From positions 1 to 64,000 of the forward strand of contig JAMPFD010000006.1 of the NCBI GenBank assembly GCA_023664625.1: a DNA stretch of 64,000 bases. Direction: 5' to 3'. Source of the DNA: Bacillota bacterium (GTDB taxonomy: Bacteria; Bacteroidota; Bacteroidia; Bacteroidales; Bacteroidaceae). Made by a program: the position numbers and the translations under genes. Below the pieces are notes generated by a model that had not been told where the DNA came from, searched no databases, and saw only the letters and a program-made list of their open reading frames with translations. This document shows, piece by piece, positions 1-7,656 of this stretch (position 1 is its first letter; the number at the start of each line of letters is the position of its first letter).

Positions 1-50
1 ATGAATCGGCGAAATAAACCGAAGCTCCCTTGATGATTTTCGTAATCTCC

Positions 51-141
51 TCATGCCCGCATATTTCCTTCGGTTCCGTACACTAACCGCCTAAAAAATA
101 ACTGCGTTTTTAGTATAAACTAATTTCCAACAGTTACTTAT
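51..141 (+). repeat. Dispersed ~90-bp intergenic element, copy 1
   Basis: This stretch reappears almost unchanged, in inverse orientation, near the right end of the window, and as a shorter diverged copy downstream of groEL. The shared core runs from GGTTCCGTAC through GCGTTTTTAGTATAAACTAA to CAACAGTTACT. Inside it, TTAGT-ATAA-ACTAA and AACTG...CAGTT are nested inverted repeats, so the transcript could fold. It lies in DNA with no convincing gene. It has no transposase and no obvious target duplication, so it could be a palindromic extragenic repeat or a small non-autonomous element. Confidence 0.8.
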
Positions 142-561
142 GAAGTTTGGTTTGGATATATTTTTAATAAGCAGATTTGTTGTTGCTGCGTTTGCAATAG
201 CGTATGGTTTGCAGTGCTTTTTGATGTGTTCCGTCCGTGCATATATGATGATTTGGGGCTATGCCTGCAAGCGTGAACTGATATTCTCCCGCTTTCATTG
301 ACATGGTTATATCCGGGAACCGCTTCATGCTTGTCGGTACGCAGAATGTCTTGACGAAATATATTTTAATTGCAGCTCTTGTGCTTTCTTACGGAAAAGT
401 GAGAAAGTCAGCCGTTGTAAGATAGAAAATACAGGAAGGTTCCGCAGTGATGGCTAAATAGCAAGATATAGACAGAAATATGATAATATTGCCATGCTTG
501 ATTAATATAATAAGGTGTAGTAAAGAAAATTAAACTTTTTTGAAAAAAAAAGCTTGAAATA
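142..561. other. Gene-free stretch before the tRNA cluster
   Basis: About 400 bases hold no frame with convincing coding character. One 53-codon frame starts at base 140, at the edge of the repeat element, but it has no ribosome-binding context and no recognisable product. I see no RNA gene or terminator here. The right edge leads into the tRNA promoter. Confidence 0.6.
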
Positions 562-593
562 TTTGCAGGATTGTGAAAAAGTCAGTACCTTTG
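562..593 (+). promoter_or_regulatory. Bacteroidota-type promoter of the tRNA cluster
   Basis: TTTG at 562-565 and TACCTTTG at 586-593 are separated by 20 bases. This matches the -33/-7 consensus of the primary Bacteroidota sigma factor. The first tRNA begins 40 bases downstream, so this is the likely start of the tRNA operon transcript. Confidence 0.8.
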
Positions 594-633
594 CACTCGC
601 ATTTAGGGAAATGCTTCTGATAAAGAACAAAAC

Positions 634-706
634 GCGGAAATAGCTCAGTTGGTAGAGCACAACCTTGCCAAGGTTGGGGTCGCGGGTCCGAGTCCCGTTT
701 TCCGCT
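634..706 (+). tRNA. tRNA-Gly (anticodon GCC), first copy
   Basis: A 73-base cloverleaf. The acceptor arms GCGGAAA and TTTCCGC pair perfectly, the D-arm is GCTC...GAGC, the anticodon stem CAACC/GGTTG encloses loop TTGCCAA, and the T-arm is GCGGG...CCCGT. The GCC anticodon reads GGC and GGT glycine codons. The discriminator base is T and no 3' CCA is encoded. It is identical in sequence to the fourth tRNA of the cluster. Confidence 0.97.
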
Positions 707-756
707 CACATCTTGAACAATGGTTTTCATCTTACGGAAGTTGAAAGGTCATAATT

Positions 757-838
757 GCCCAGGTGGCGGAATTGGTAGACGCGCACGTTTCAGGTGCGTG
801 TGCAGCGATGCGTGCAGGTTCGAGTCCTGTTCTGGGCA
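757..838 (+). tRNA. tRNA-Leu (anticodon CAG)
   Basis: An 82-base class II tRNA with a long variable arm. The acceptor GCCCAGG pairs with TCTGGGC (one G-T pair). The anticodon stem CACGT/GCGTG encloses loop TTCAGGT, which gives anticodon CAG for CTG leucine codons. The T-loop TTCGAGT is canonical. CCA is not encoded. Confidence 0.95.
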
Positions 839-882
839 CACAATATTACAGATAATGTTTTATGTAATATTATAGATATGCT

Positions 883-966
883 GGAGAGGTGGCGGAATTG
901 GTAGACGCGCTACTTTGAGGGGGTAGTGTCAATTGTGACGTGGGAGTTCGAGTCTCCTCCTCTTCA
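883..966 (+). tRNA. tRNA-Leu (anticodon GAG)
   Basis: A class II tRNA of 84 bases. The acceptor GGAGAGG pairs with CCTCTTC, and the anticodon stem CTACT/GGTAG encloses loop TTGAGGG, so the anticodon is GAG for CTC/CTT leucine codons. The three bases that follow are CCA, so the 3' end may be encoded here, unlike in the other three tRNAs. Confidence 0.95.
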
Positions 967-985
967 CCATTCAAGATTTTTAATC

Positions 986-1015
986 AAATGCGGAAAGTCT
1001 TTCCGCATTTTTTTT
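986..1015 (+). terminator. Intrinsic terminator inside the tRNA cluster
   Basis: A perfect 11-bp stem (986-996 with 1000-1010) closes a 3-base loop, GTC, and runs into eight T residues. It sits between the second tRNA-Leu and the second tRNA-Gly, so the last tRNA must depend on read-through or an unseen promoter. The stem contains GCGGAAA and TTTCCGC, the two acceptor strands of tRNA-Gly. Confidence 0.8.
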
Positions 1016-1088
1016 GCGGAAATAGCTCAGTTGGTAGAGCACAACCTTGCCAAGGTTGGGGTCGCGGGTCCGAGTCCCGTTTTCCGCT
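1016..1088 (+). tRNA. tRNA-Gly (anticodon GCC), second copy
   Basis: Identical base for base to the first tRNA-Gly of the cluster, with the same GCC anticodon and no encoded CCA. It starts directly after the T-run of the terminator, so no independent promoter fits upstream. Expression by read-through, or as the leader of the following ssb operon, is inferred. Confidence 0.97.
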
Positions 1089-1133
1089 CTCTTTTTCTTA
1101 AAAAGGAACTAAAGAAAAAACACAACATCACTA

Positions 1134-1757
1134 ATGAATTTATATGTAAGGTATTTTGATAGCGAGATATTGGTGACCAATGCCGATGACGCTATCTCTT
1201 TTCTTTATGGTATAGACGAGATTGGTATGAATGAACGCATCGCCTCGGATATACATGAATATTACGAGAGCGATAATCGTTTCCCGAAACGCTATAAGGT
1301 TCGTCCGAAGGTTTATTTCATTATGATAAAGACCGATGCGGACACGATGCAGGCATTTAAGGATTATCGCAAGAAGTCCGTGTCGCAGATTAATGACGGA
1401 GGCGTGCGCTCCAATTCTTTCTTTGGCCAAGGAAATCAGGACTACAGGAATAACAACGTGCATGGCATGGACTCTGCAATCTATTCTTTGCAGCGGGAAT
1501 ATTTCGGCTGGTATGAGGGAACACTTGATTTCAAGCGTGTCGTGACCAATCCTTCCACTGGAAAGAGCGAGTACCGTGACACGCATTTCGTGGCACGGTG
1601 CAAGGCTATGTCCGGCATGGACTGCTATAACCGTATTGTGGACCATCTGTATTCGCGCGTCGACGGGCGCAGCCAGTTCCCCTCTGCCAAGGGAAAGAAC
1701 TTCAGGTACAGATTCCTCGGCGAATGTAAACCGTTACCGATAGACGACAATGAATAA
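1134..1757 (+). CDS. Unknown 207-residue protein upstream of ssb
   Basis: I do not recognise this family. The protein looks soluble, with no signal peptide or membrane segment, and is rich in charged and aromatic residues. It has a basic middle (around residues 75-110, with an Asn/Gln-rich stretch) and a C-terminal part with many Arg, Tyr and Cys. The stop codon overlaps the start of ssb by 8 bases and ssb abuts gldE, so the three genes are probably translated together. This suggests, but does not show, a role tied to DNA metabolism. Codon use resembles the neighbours, so it is probably a real gene. The start follows the tRNA cluster after 45 bases with no clear separate promoter. Confidence 0.75.
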   Translation: MNLYVRYFDSEILVTNADDAISFLYGIDEIGMNERIASDIHEYYESDNRFPKRYKVRPKVYFIMIKTDADTMQAFKDYRKKSVSQINDGGVRSNSFFGQGNQDYRNNNVHGMDSAIYSLQREYFGWYEGTLDFKRVVTNPSTGKSEYRDTHFVARCKAMSGMDCYNRIVDHLYSRVDGRSQFPSAKGKNFRYRFLGECKPLPIDDNE

Positions 1758-2169
1758 GGTCATGCTTATCGGAAATGTGGGCAGGGAACCTGATGTGCGG
1801 TATTATGCCGCGGATCAGGCTGTCGCACATGTCAGTCTTGCTACGACGGAGCGTGGCTATACGCTTCCTAACGGCACTCGGGTTCCTGACCGTACGGACT
1901 GGCATTCCCTGACGTTCAGCAGAGGATTGGCAAAGATTGTGGAGCGCTTTGTGCATAAGGGCGACAGACTTTACGTTGAGGGGCGCATCAGGTACAGTAA
2001 TGTTGAGGACAAACGCGGTCAGCGCCAGCTTGTGACAGACATTCTTGTGGATAATATGGAGCTGCTGTCTCCAAAGAAGCAGGAGAAGCAGGAGAACAGC
2101 GGGAGCGTGGGAGAGACACCGTCCGCTTCCGCCGGGCAGGAAAAAGAAAACATAGAATTGCCGTTCTAA
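1750..2169 (+). CDS. ssb: Single-stranded DNA-binding protein
   Basis: Binds single-stranded DNA during replication, repair and recombination and recruits partners through its tail. The 139-residue product begins MNKVMLIGNVG, the classic first strand of the SSB OB fold, and keeps the DWH and YVEGR elements of the fold (to about residue 105). A Gln/Glu/Ser-rich linker leads to an acidic-hydrophobic tip ending IELPF, equivalent to the DDDIPF tip of E. coli. It is shorter than E. coli SSB (178), as is usual in Bacteroidota. It overlaps the upstream unknown gene and touches gldE with no gap. Confidence 0.96.
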   Translation: MNKVMLIGNVGREPDVRYYAADQAVAHVSLATTERGYTLPNGTRVPDRTDWHSLTFSRGLAKIVERFVHKGDRLYVEGRIRYSNVEDKRGQRQLVTDILVDNMELLSPKKQEKQENSGSVGETPSASAGQEKENIELPF

Positions 2170-3489
2170 ATGGACATTGATATCATATTACAGTCATTGG
2201 GGCAGGTGCATTTCATTGCACCGTCGCTCGGTGTCGTCTTTGCTTTCGTGCTGACACTTGTCCTTATTCTTCTTTCCGGGCTGGCGAGCGGTTCGGAAAT
2301 TGCTTTTTTCTCTCTTTCTCCGAATGAGCTTTCGGAGCTTTCCCCGGAGCACTCAGCGGATGATGCCGTGATAAAGGAACTTCGCGAGGATTCCGAGCGC
2401 ACGCTGGCGACGATATTGATTGTGAACAACCTTGTCAATGTGACGATAGTCATGTTGTGCAATTATATTTTCACCCATATTGTTGATTTCGGTGGTGTCG
2501 TATGGCTTGAGATACTTTGCGTCACGGTACTGCTGACCTTTATCCTGTTGCTGTTCGGCGAGATTCTGCCTAAAGTCTACAGCCGTCAGAACCCGTTGGC
2601 GTTCTGCCGCAGGATATGCGGGACGGTGATGGCATGCCGCAGGATATTCTGGCCGTTGGAGAGCATACTGATGTCGACGGGATTCCTTGCGGCAAAGGTT
2701 GTGCAGAAAGATAATTATGTCCTCAGTGTCAATGAGCTGGAGCAGGCCCTGGAGCTTACGGACAAGGAAGACATACGTGAAGAGGAGAGAATCCTGCAGG
2801 GCATCGTCCGTTTCGGGGACGAGATGGCGAAGGAAGTGATGACCAGCCGTCAGGACATCGTAGACCTGGAGATACAGAGTTCCTATGCCGACGTGCTGAA
2901 ATGTGTCATTGAGAATAATTACAGCCGTATTCCCGTCTACCAGGGCAGCGAGGACAATATCCGCGGCGTTCTGTACATCAAGGATCTGCTGCCGCATCTC
3001 TCCAAGCCGTCCACGTTCAGATGGCAGTCGCTCATCCGTCCGCCTTATTTTGTGCCCGAGACAAAGAAGATTGACGACCTGCTGCGTGATTTCCAGAAGA
3101 ACAAGGTCCACATTGCGATTGTCGTCGACGAGTTTGGCGGGACTTCCGGCATAGTGACCCTTGAGGACATTCTCGAGGAGATTGTCGGTGAGATAAATGA
3201 TGAGTTTGACGATGAGCAGCGCTCGTATGTGAAGGTCGGGAGCAACTCGTATGTCTTTGAGGGCAAGACACTGATAACGGATCTTGTGAAGATTCTTGAC
3301 GTCGACGACGAGGAGTTTGACGAAGCATGCGGCGACAACGGTACGATAGCCGGCATGCTCCTTGAACTGAAGGGCGACTTCCCGGTTTTGCATGAGAAGC
3401 TGGAGTACAAGCGGTACTCTTTCGAAGTCCTTCAGCTTGAGGGCCGCCGCATATCCAAGGTCAAGCTGACCATCACGCCGGATGCTTAG
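2170..3489 (+). CDS. gldE: GldE-type CNNM/CBS transporter-associated protein
   Basis: A 439-residue inner-membrane protein of the HlyC/CorC family. Order of parts: a DUF21 (CNNM) membrane domain with about four hydrophobic segments over residues 17-180; a CBS pair around 205-330 (motifs [36 protein letters not shown]); and a CorC_HlyC domain to the end. Relatives are linked to Mg or Co export. The name GldE comes from gliding Bacteroidota, where it was found by mutant suppression, but non-gliding Bacteroidales keep it next to ssb, so gliding itself is not implied. The start codon follows the ssb stop directly. A phosphopantetheinyl transferase gene often lies downstream in relatives; here a TfoX-like gene is found instead. 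Confidence 0.92.
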   Translation: MDIDIILQSLGQVHFIAPSLGVVFAFVLTLVLILLSGLASGSEIAFFSLSPNELSELSPEHSADDAVIKELREDSERTLATILIVNNLVNVTIVMLCNYIFTHIVDFGGVVWLEILCVTVLLTFILLLFGEILPKVYSRQNPLAFCRRICGTVMACRRIFWPLESILMSTGFLAAKVVQKDNYVLSVNELEQALELTDKEDIREEERILQGIVRFGDEMAKEVMTSRQDIVDLEIQSSYADVLKCVIENNYSRIPVYQGSEDNIRGVLYIKDLLPHLSKPSTFRWQSLIRPPYFVPETKKIDDLLRDFQKNKVHIAIVVDEFGGTSGIVTLEDILEEIVGEINDEFDDEQRSYVKVGSNSYVFEGKTLITDLVKILDVDDEEFDEACGDNGTIAGMLLELKGDFPVLHEKLEYKRYSFEVLQLEGRRISKVKLTITPDA

Positions 3490-3595
3490 CCTACGGGTGT
3501 CCGGATTTTGTACGTTGGGCGGGGATTTCGGGCCGGAACGGCGGGACAGGGTGAAAAATAACGTGGCACAGTGGAAATATCAGGAACAGGGAAAA

Positions 3596-3919
3596 ATGGC
3601 TTGCACTCAGGAATTTATAGACTTCGTATGTTCGCGCCTGTCTCCGGCCGGAGAGATAGCCTGGCGCAAGATGATGGGCGATTATGTTATTTACGTCAAC
3701 GGGAAATGCGTGATAACCGCCTGTGACGGCGTCTGCTATGTCAGGAAGCATCCGGCGATAGAGCTTCTTATGCAGGATGCCGGAACCGGATACCCTTACA
3801 AAGGTGCGAAAGAATGCTACGTCCTTGACTTGGAGCACATGTCGGTCACGCTGGAAGCCGTGAGGATTTTGCAGGAAGTGCTGCCTTTTCCGAAGAGAAA
3901 GGCGAAGAAGGATAAATGA
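3596..3919 (+). CDS. TfoX N-terminal domain protein
   Basis: A 107-residue protein matching the N-terminal domain of TfoX/Sxy. It has an early helix, the RKMMGDYVIYVNGK segment, then DGVCYVRK, and ends in a Lys-rich tail. In gamma-proteobacteria Sxy helps CRP activate competence genes; in Bacteroidota the stand-alone domain has no assigned role, so no competence function is claimed. The frame is open from 3482, but the start at 3596 is chosen because AGGGAAAA precedes it and family similarity begins at MACTQEF. It lies about 107 bases after gldE and may share its transcript. Confidence 0.8.
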   Translation: MACTQEFIDFVCSRLSPAGEIAWRKMMGDYVIYVNGKCVITACDGVCYVRKHPAIELLMQDAGTGYPYKGAKECYVLDLEHMSVTLEAVRILQEVLPFPKRKAKKDK

Positions 3920-3931
3920 TGCATGAGTGTT

Positions 3932-3969
3932 CTCTGAAGGCCGGACATTCCTCTGAAGGCCGGGCGTTC
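3932..3969 (+). repeat. 19-bp tandem duplication
   Basis: CTCTGAAGGCCGGACATTC is followed at once by CTCTGAAGGCCGGGCGTTC, two substitutions apart. It lies just after the TfoX-like gene at the left edge of the gene-poor repeat region. Confidence 0.8.
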
Positions 3970-4860
3970 AGGCATGGCAGTACGGCGGATTGCGGCAGTA
4001 CCGGCGTGGCTGCGGTGCAGGAATAAGGCGTGCGGCGGATTTCCTCCTGTATTCGAAGCAGAAAGCCGGCCGAGTTTTCTTAAAATCTCCCGCAAGTTTT
4101 CCAAAAGCCCGCCGATAGCTTCCTGTAAGCGGGTGATTTTTTTGTAAATGCCTTGTTTTTTCCGAAAACGCCTTAGATTTTTCTGAAAACGCCTTAGATT
4201 TTTCCGAAAACGCCTTAGATTTTTCCGAAAACGCCTTAGATTTTTCTGAAAACGCCTTAGATTTTTCTGAAAACGCCTTAGATTTTTCTGAAAATGCCTT
4301 TGAATTTTTTGAAATATCCGATGATTTTTTCAGAAACAGAGACGGTTTTTCTCAGAAATCCATTGATTTTTGAGAAATTCGCAGATTATTTTCATGGAAT
4401 CGTGTGATTTTTCTCGGAAAAAGCTGCAAAAAGTCTTAAAGGAAAGCGAAATGGAGTTAAAATACAGGGATTTTTGTGTAGAAACAGGCGTTTTCTGCAT
4501 TTTCCGGATTTTCGCGAAAATCCGTGGAGAGCAGGGAAAGTCCGCAGACAGCGGAAATTCAAGGCAGGGAAGGCCGTTTTCTTTGAGTTTCCTAAAAGAC
4601 AGCCGTGAGTTTTCCAAAGAAACGTTGCGGACAGGCTGTCGGGCAGTCAGGAGAAATGGTGATGCAGTGGCAGCCGGTTCGTTCTCCGCCGTATGGGCCG
4701 CCGTGTGAGCCGCGGTAGCCTGTGATGCGTATGTTGCGGCGTGCTTCTCAGTGTCCGTCGCAGGTCGGTGCCGTTTCCGGAAGGCAGTGCCGGGTGAGGC
4801 TTCTCGTCTCATCGCCGGAAGTGCCGTGTTCTCGCCGCACAGCTGGAAGTATAGGTGTGG
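3970..4860. other. Gene-free region between tfoX-like and feo genes
   Basis: About 900 bases without a convincing gene. It contains the 21-bp tandem repeat described separately. To its right, to about base 4620, is a looser series of TTTTTCTC-GAAAA blocks that look like decayed units. The open frames here are low-complexity, differ from one another and match no family. No RNA gene is visible. The fragment 4620-4860 is GC-rich and also featureless. Confidence 0.65.
4150..4316 (+). repeat. 21-bp tandem repeat, about seven units
   Basis: The word GCCTT recurs at 4170, 4191, 4212, 4233, 4254, 4275 and 4296, exactly 21 bases apart. The unit is AAAACGCCTTAGATTTTTCTG, with TCT/TCC the main variant; the unit at 4150 is one base short and the last is degenerate. 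On the minus strand one frame reads as a 7-residue repeat (SEKSKAF) but has no start codon, so coding is unlikely. Confidence 0.9.
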
Positions 4861-5016
4861 TCAGCCGTGTTTGTTTTTCCTGTTACAGACTTCATGAAGT
4901 TTGCATCCGTCGCATCCGTCGCATTCCGTGGGGTTTGTGAAGCTTTTATGTATTCTCCTTGCCGCGATGAAGGCAGCAAGGAGAATTATTGTTCCAACGA
5001 TAATATATTGTATCAT
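4861..5016 (-). CDS. FeoB-associated Cys-rich membrane peptide
   Basis: A 51-residue product too short for most gene finders. It begins MIQYIIVGTIILLAAFIAAR, one membrane helix followed by basic residues, and ends with the cysteine cluster ECDGCDGCKLHEVC. This is the layout of the FeoB-associated Cys-rich membrane protein family found behind feoB in many Bacteroidota and Firmicutes. The start codon lies 45 bases after feoAB on the same strand, so it is probably the last gene of that operon. Binding of Fe(II) or assistance to the FeoB pore is a family-level suggestion; the exact role is unknown. Confidence 0.88.
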   Translation of the reverse strand: MIQYIIVGTIILLAAFIAARRIHKSFTNPTECDGCDGCKLHEVCNRKNKHG

Positions 5017-5061
5017 GGTCAGAGATGTTTTGTTGTTTTCTGTGTAAGAATCCGCGCGCGG

Positions 5062-7458
5062 TTATCCGAGGAGCAGGAGTCCCGTTTGGTAGACTATTGC
5101 GGATACAGTCCATGCCACGGCGGTGGTGTACATGGCAGCGAAAGCCGCCCACCGCCAGGAGCCGGATTCGTTTTTTATGGCGATGATTGCCGCCGTGCAC
5201 GGGAAGTAGAGGAGTACGAAGACGAGGAATGCCACGGCGTTCAGCGTTGTGATGCCCTCAGCCTCCATTTTCTGTCGCAGGAGTCCGTATTTCGTGTCTT
5301 CTGCGGCTGTTGCCTCATCGTCGGCGGACGGGCTGTCCCCCGAGTAGAGCACGCCGATGGTGGAGGCGACGATTTCCTTTGCGCCGATGCCCGCGACGAG
5401 TCCGACATCAAGTTTCCAGTTGAATCCCTGTGCCCTGAATACGGGTTCGATGGCTTTTCCGATGCGTCCGATGTAGCTTTGTTCCTGCTGTTCCTGCAGC
5501 GGTGTGCCCTCCGGCGTGCGCGGGAAATAGCCGAGAGCCCAGACGAGTATGGAGGCTATGAGGATTATGCCGCCCATTTTCTTGAGATACTGCCTGCCTT
5601 TCTCCCATGTATGGCGTAGGATGGCCTTTGCCGTCGGGAACCGGTACGGAGGAAGTTCCATGACGAACGGAGTGTCCTCGCCCTTTACGAGGAAGCGGGA
5701 GAGTATCCTGCTGGCTGTCGCGGCGACAAGGATGCCTGTGGCGTATATGCCTATGAGTACGGGGACCCGGTATTCTGCGGCGAAGAATGCGCCTGTGATC
5801 ATGATGTATATCGGCAGCCGTGCCGAGCATGAGACGAACGGCATTATGAGCATTGTGATCAGGCGTGAGCGTCTGCTTTCTATCGTCCTGGTGGCCATGA
5901 GTGCAGGGACATTGCAGCCGAATCCCATAATCAGCGGTATGAAGGATTTCCCGTGCAGTCCCATCTTGTGCATGGGCTTGTCCATTATGAATGCGGCGCG
6001 CGCCATATATCCCGAATCTTCCATGAACGAGATGAACGTGTAAAGAATGAGAATCTGCGGGAGGAAGACTATGACGGAGCCTACGCCTCCGATGATGCCG
6101 TCGACGGTCATGTCCTTTACCGGGCCGTCCGGCATGTATGTGCTGACATGGTTTCCGAACCATGAGACTGCGGCTTCAATCCAGTCGGCAGGATACTGTC
6201 CGATGGTGAATGTGACTTCGAACATGAGGAAAATCACGGCGAAGAAGAGCGGGAATCCGAGATAGCGGTGGGTTATGACGTGGTCGATGAGATGAGTGAC
6301 CTCGTATGTGTCCTGTTTTGCCCCGATTCCGTATTCGGCTTCCTGGAGCGCCCCGTTGACAAAGCCGTACTTCGCGTCCATGACGGCCGTCTCCGCGTCT
6401 GTCTTCAGTTCTGTCTCTATGCCTTTTGCCGCCATGTCCCTTGTTGCGAATATGGCATCCGCGTCAGGTAGCGTGCGCACATACTCTTCAATCTGGCTGT
6501 CCCCTTCAAGAAGCTTGATGGCAACGAACCGTGTGGAGTAGCGGCGTTTCAGATTCTCGTCCGTCCGCAGCAGCCTGCGCGTTTCGTCGATGGCTTTTTC
6601 TATGTATACGCCATGGTTGACGTGGATGTGTCCCTCTTTTATCTTGCCTTCGTAAAGTCCGATGATTGTATGGAAGAGTTCCTGCACGCCTCTTCCGTTT
6701 TTGAACACCGTCGGGACCATCGGGACGGCGAGAAGGCTTCCGAGCTTCTCATGGTCGATGCGGTCCCCGCGCTTTTCCGTCTCGTCAAACATGTTGAGTG
6801 CGCAGACCATGCGGAGGTGCATGTCGATGAGCTGCGTGGTGAGGTAAAGGTTGCGCTCAAGGTTTGACGCGTCCAGAACATTCAGGATGACGTCCGGCGT
6901 ATGGTTTACGATTTGTTTTCTTACGTACAGTTCCTCCGGGCTGTACGCTGAGAGCGAGTATGTGCCCGGCAAGTCGACAATATGGAACTCATAGTCCTCA
7001 AAATATGCAATTCCCTCTTTCGCGTCGACGGTCACGCCGGAGTAATTGCCGACACGTTCGTGCGCTCCGGACACATAGTTGAACAGGGAAGTCTTGCCGC
7101 AGTTCGGGTTCCCCACGAGCGCCACGTCGATATGGCGGCGTTTCTTTTGAGCTATCTGATGCATGGCCTTTCCCTCGTCGCAGTCAAGAGGGATTCCCTG
7201 CACTTCCTGTCTGTCGTTTACGTCCTGTACCTCATGCAGCGAGACAACCTCAATCATCTCCGCCTCGTCCCGGCGCATGGAAACTTCATATCCCATTATT
7301 AGATATTTTACCGGGTCCTGTAAAGGAGCGTTAAGAAGCACGGTGACTTCCTTTCCGGTGATAAATCCCATCTCTACGATGCGTTTGCGGAATCCTCCGT
7401 GGCCGAGAACCTTGACAATGATGGCTTTCTCGCCCGTATGCAGTTCTGATAATTTCAT
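5062..7458 (-). CDS. feoB: Fused ferrous iron transporter FeoA-FeoB
   Basis: Imports Fe(II) across the inner membrane, the main iron form in anoxic habitats. The 798-residue protein starts with a FeoA SH3-like domain (residues 1-75). A short linker follows, then the FeoB GTPase: G1 VGNPNCGKTS at 115-124, switch region YSGVTVDAKEG, and G3 DLPGTYSLS. The helical GDI region and the multi-helix pore come next, with the conserved GYMARAAFIMD and GFGCNVPALMATR stretches. FeoA-FeoB fusion is common in Bacteroidota; in E. coli the two are separate genes. A promoter with a palindrome over its -33 element lies just upstream, and the Cys-rich peptide gene follows. Confidence 0.97.
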   Translation of the reverse strand: MKLSELHTGEKAIIVKVLGHGGFRKRIVEMGFITGKEVTVLLNAPLQDPVKYLIMGYEVSMRRDEAEMIEVVSLHEVQDVNDRQEVQGIPLDCDEGKAMHQIAQKKRRHIDVALVGNPNCGKTSLFNYVSGAHERVGNYSGVTVDAKEGIAYFEDYEFHIVDLPGTYSLSAYSPEELYVRKQIVNHTPDVILNVLDASNLERNLYLTTQLIDMHLRMVCALNMFDETEKRGDRIDHEKLGSLLAVPMVPTVFKNGRGVQELFHTIIGLYEGKIKEGHIHVNHGVYIEKAIDETRRLLRTDENLKRRYSTRFVAIKLLEGDSQIEEYVRTLPDADAIFATRDMAAKGIETELKTDAETAVMDAKYGFVNGALQEAEYGIGAKQDTYEVTHLIDHVITHRYLGFPLFFAVIFLMFEVTFTIGQYPADWIEAAVSWFGNHVSTYMPDGPVKDMTVDGIIGGVGSVIVFLPQILILYTFISFMEDSGYMARAAFIMDKPMHKMGLHGKSFIPLIMGFGCNVPALMATRTIESRRSRLITMLIMPFVSCSARLPIYIMITGAFFAAEYRVPVLIGIYATGILVAATASRILSRFLVKGEDTPFVMELPPYRFPTAKAILRHTWEKGRQYLKKMGGIILIASILVWALGYFPRTPEGTPLQEQQEQSYIGRIGKAIEPVFRAQGFNWKLDVGLVAGIGAKEIVASTIGVLYSGDSPSADDEATAAEDTKYGLLRQKMEAEGITTLNAVAFLVFVLLYFPCTAAIIAIKNESGSWRWAAFAAMYTTAVAWTVSAIVYQTGLLLLG

Positions 7459-7477
7459 TTTGCGATAATTTTGGTTA

Positions 7478-7509
7478 CAAAATTACTGATAATTTATGAT
7501 ATATTCAAG
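7478..7509 (-). promoter_or_regulatory. Promoter of feoAB
   Basis: On the minus strand TAATTTTG (-7, rc of 7478-7485) is preceded after 20 bases by CTTG (-33, rc of 7506-7509). This fits the Bacteroidota consensus, and the feoAB start codon lies 20 bases beyond the -7 element. Confidence 0.7.
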
Positions 7510-7520
7510 TATCTGATACT
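7508..7520. promoter_or_regulatory. Palindrome AGTATCTGATACT over the feoAB -33 element
   Basis: A perfect 13-bp dyad (AGTATC-T-GATACT) overlaps the -33 element of the feoAB promoter. The position suits a repressor operator, and metal-responsive control is expected for feo genes. It does not match the usual E. coli Fur box, so the regulator is unidentified. Confidence 0.5.
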
Positions 7521-7587
7521 GTCACGGGTCATAAATACTCATTATTGAGGAGGAAATGTGAAAAATATTTACATCCGTTTCACAATA

Positions 7588-7619
7588 TTTGGCGTTCTGA
7601 CGATAAATGCGTAACTTTG
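7588..7619 (+). promoter_or_regulatory. Promoter of the AraC-type regulator gene
   Basis: TTTG at 7588-7591 and TAACTTTG at 7612-7619 are 20 bases apart, a full match to the Bacteroidota promoter. The regulator's start codon lies 38 bases downstream. Confidence 0.8.
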
Positions 7620-7656
7620 CAGAAAGGAAATAGTGTCAGAAGATATATAAATAGGT

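Noticed and set aside
140..301. 53-codon frame beginning at the edge of repeat copy 1, hydrophobic in the middle
   Set aside because: It has no ribosome-binding context or recognisable family, its start falls in the repeat element, and no paralogue is seen at the other copies.
4150..4316. Possible CRISPR array
   Set aside because: Units are contiguous with no variable spacers, and no cas genes are present.
3974..4335. Minus-strand frame reading the 21-bp array as SEKSKAF repeats
   Set aside because: Open for about 120 codons but lacks a start codon; the repeat is more simply explained at DNA level.
4330..4812. 160-codon minus-strand frame in the gap before feo
   Set aside because: Low-complexity composition, overlaps decayed repeat units and resembles no protein; probably chance in GC-rich repeat DNA.
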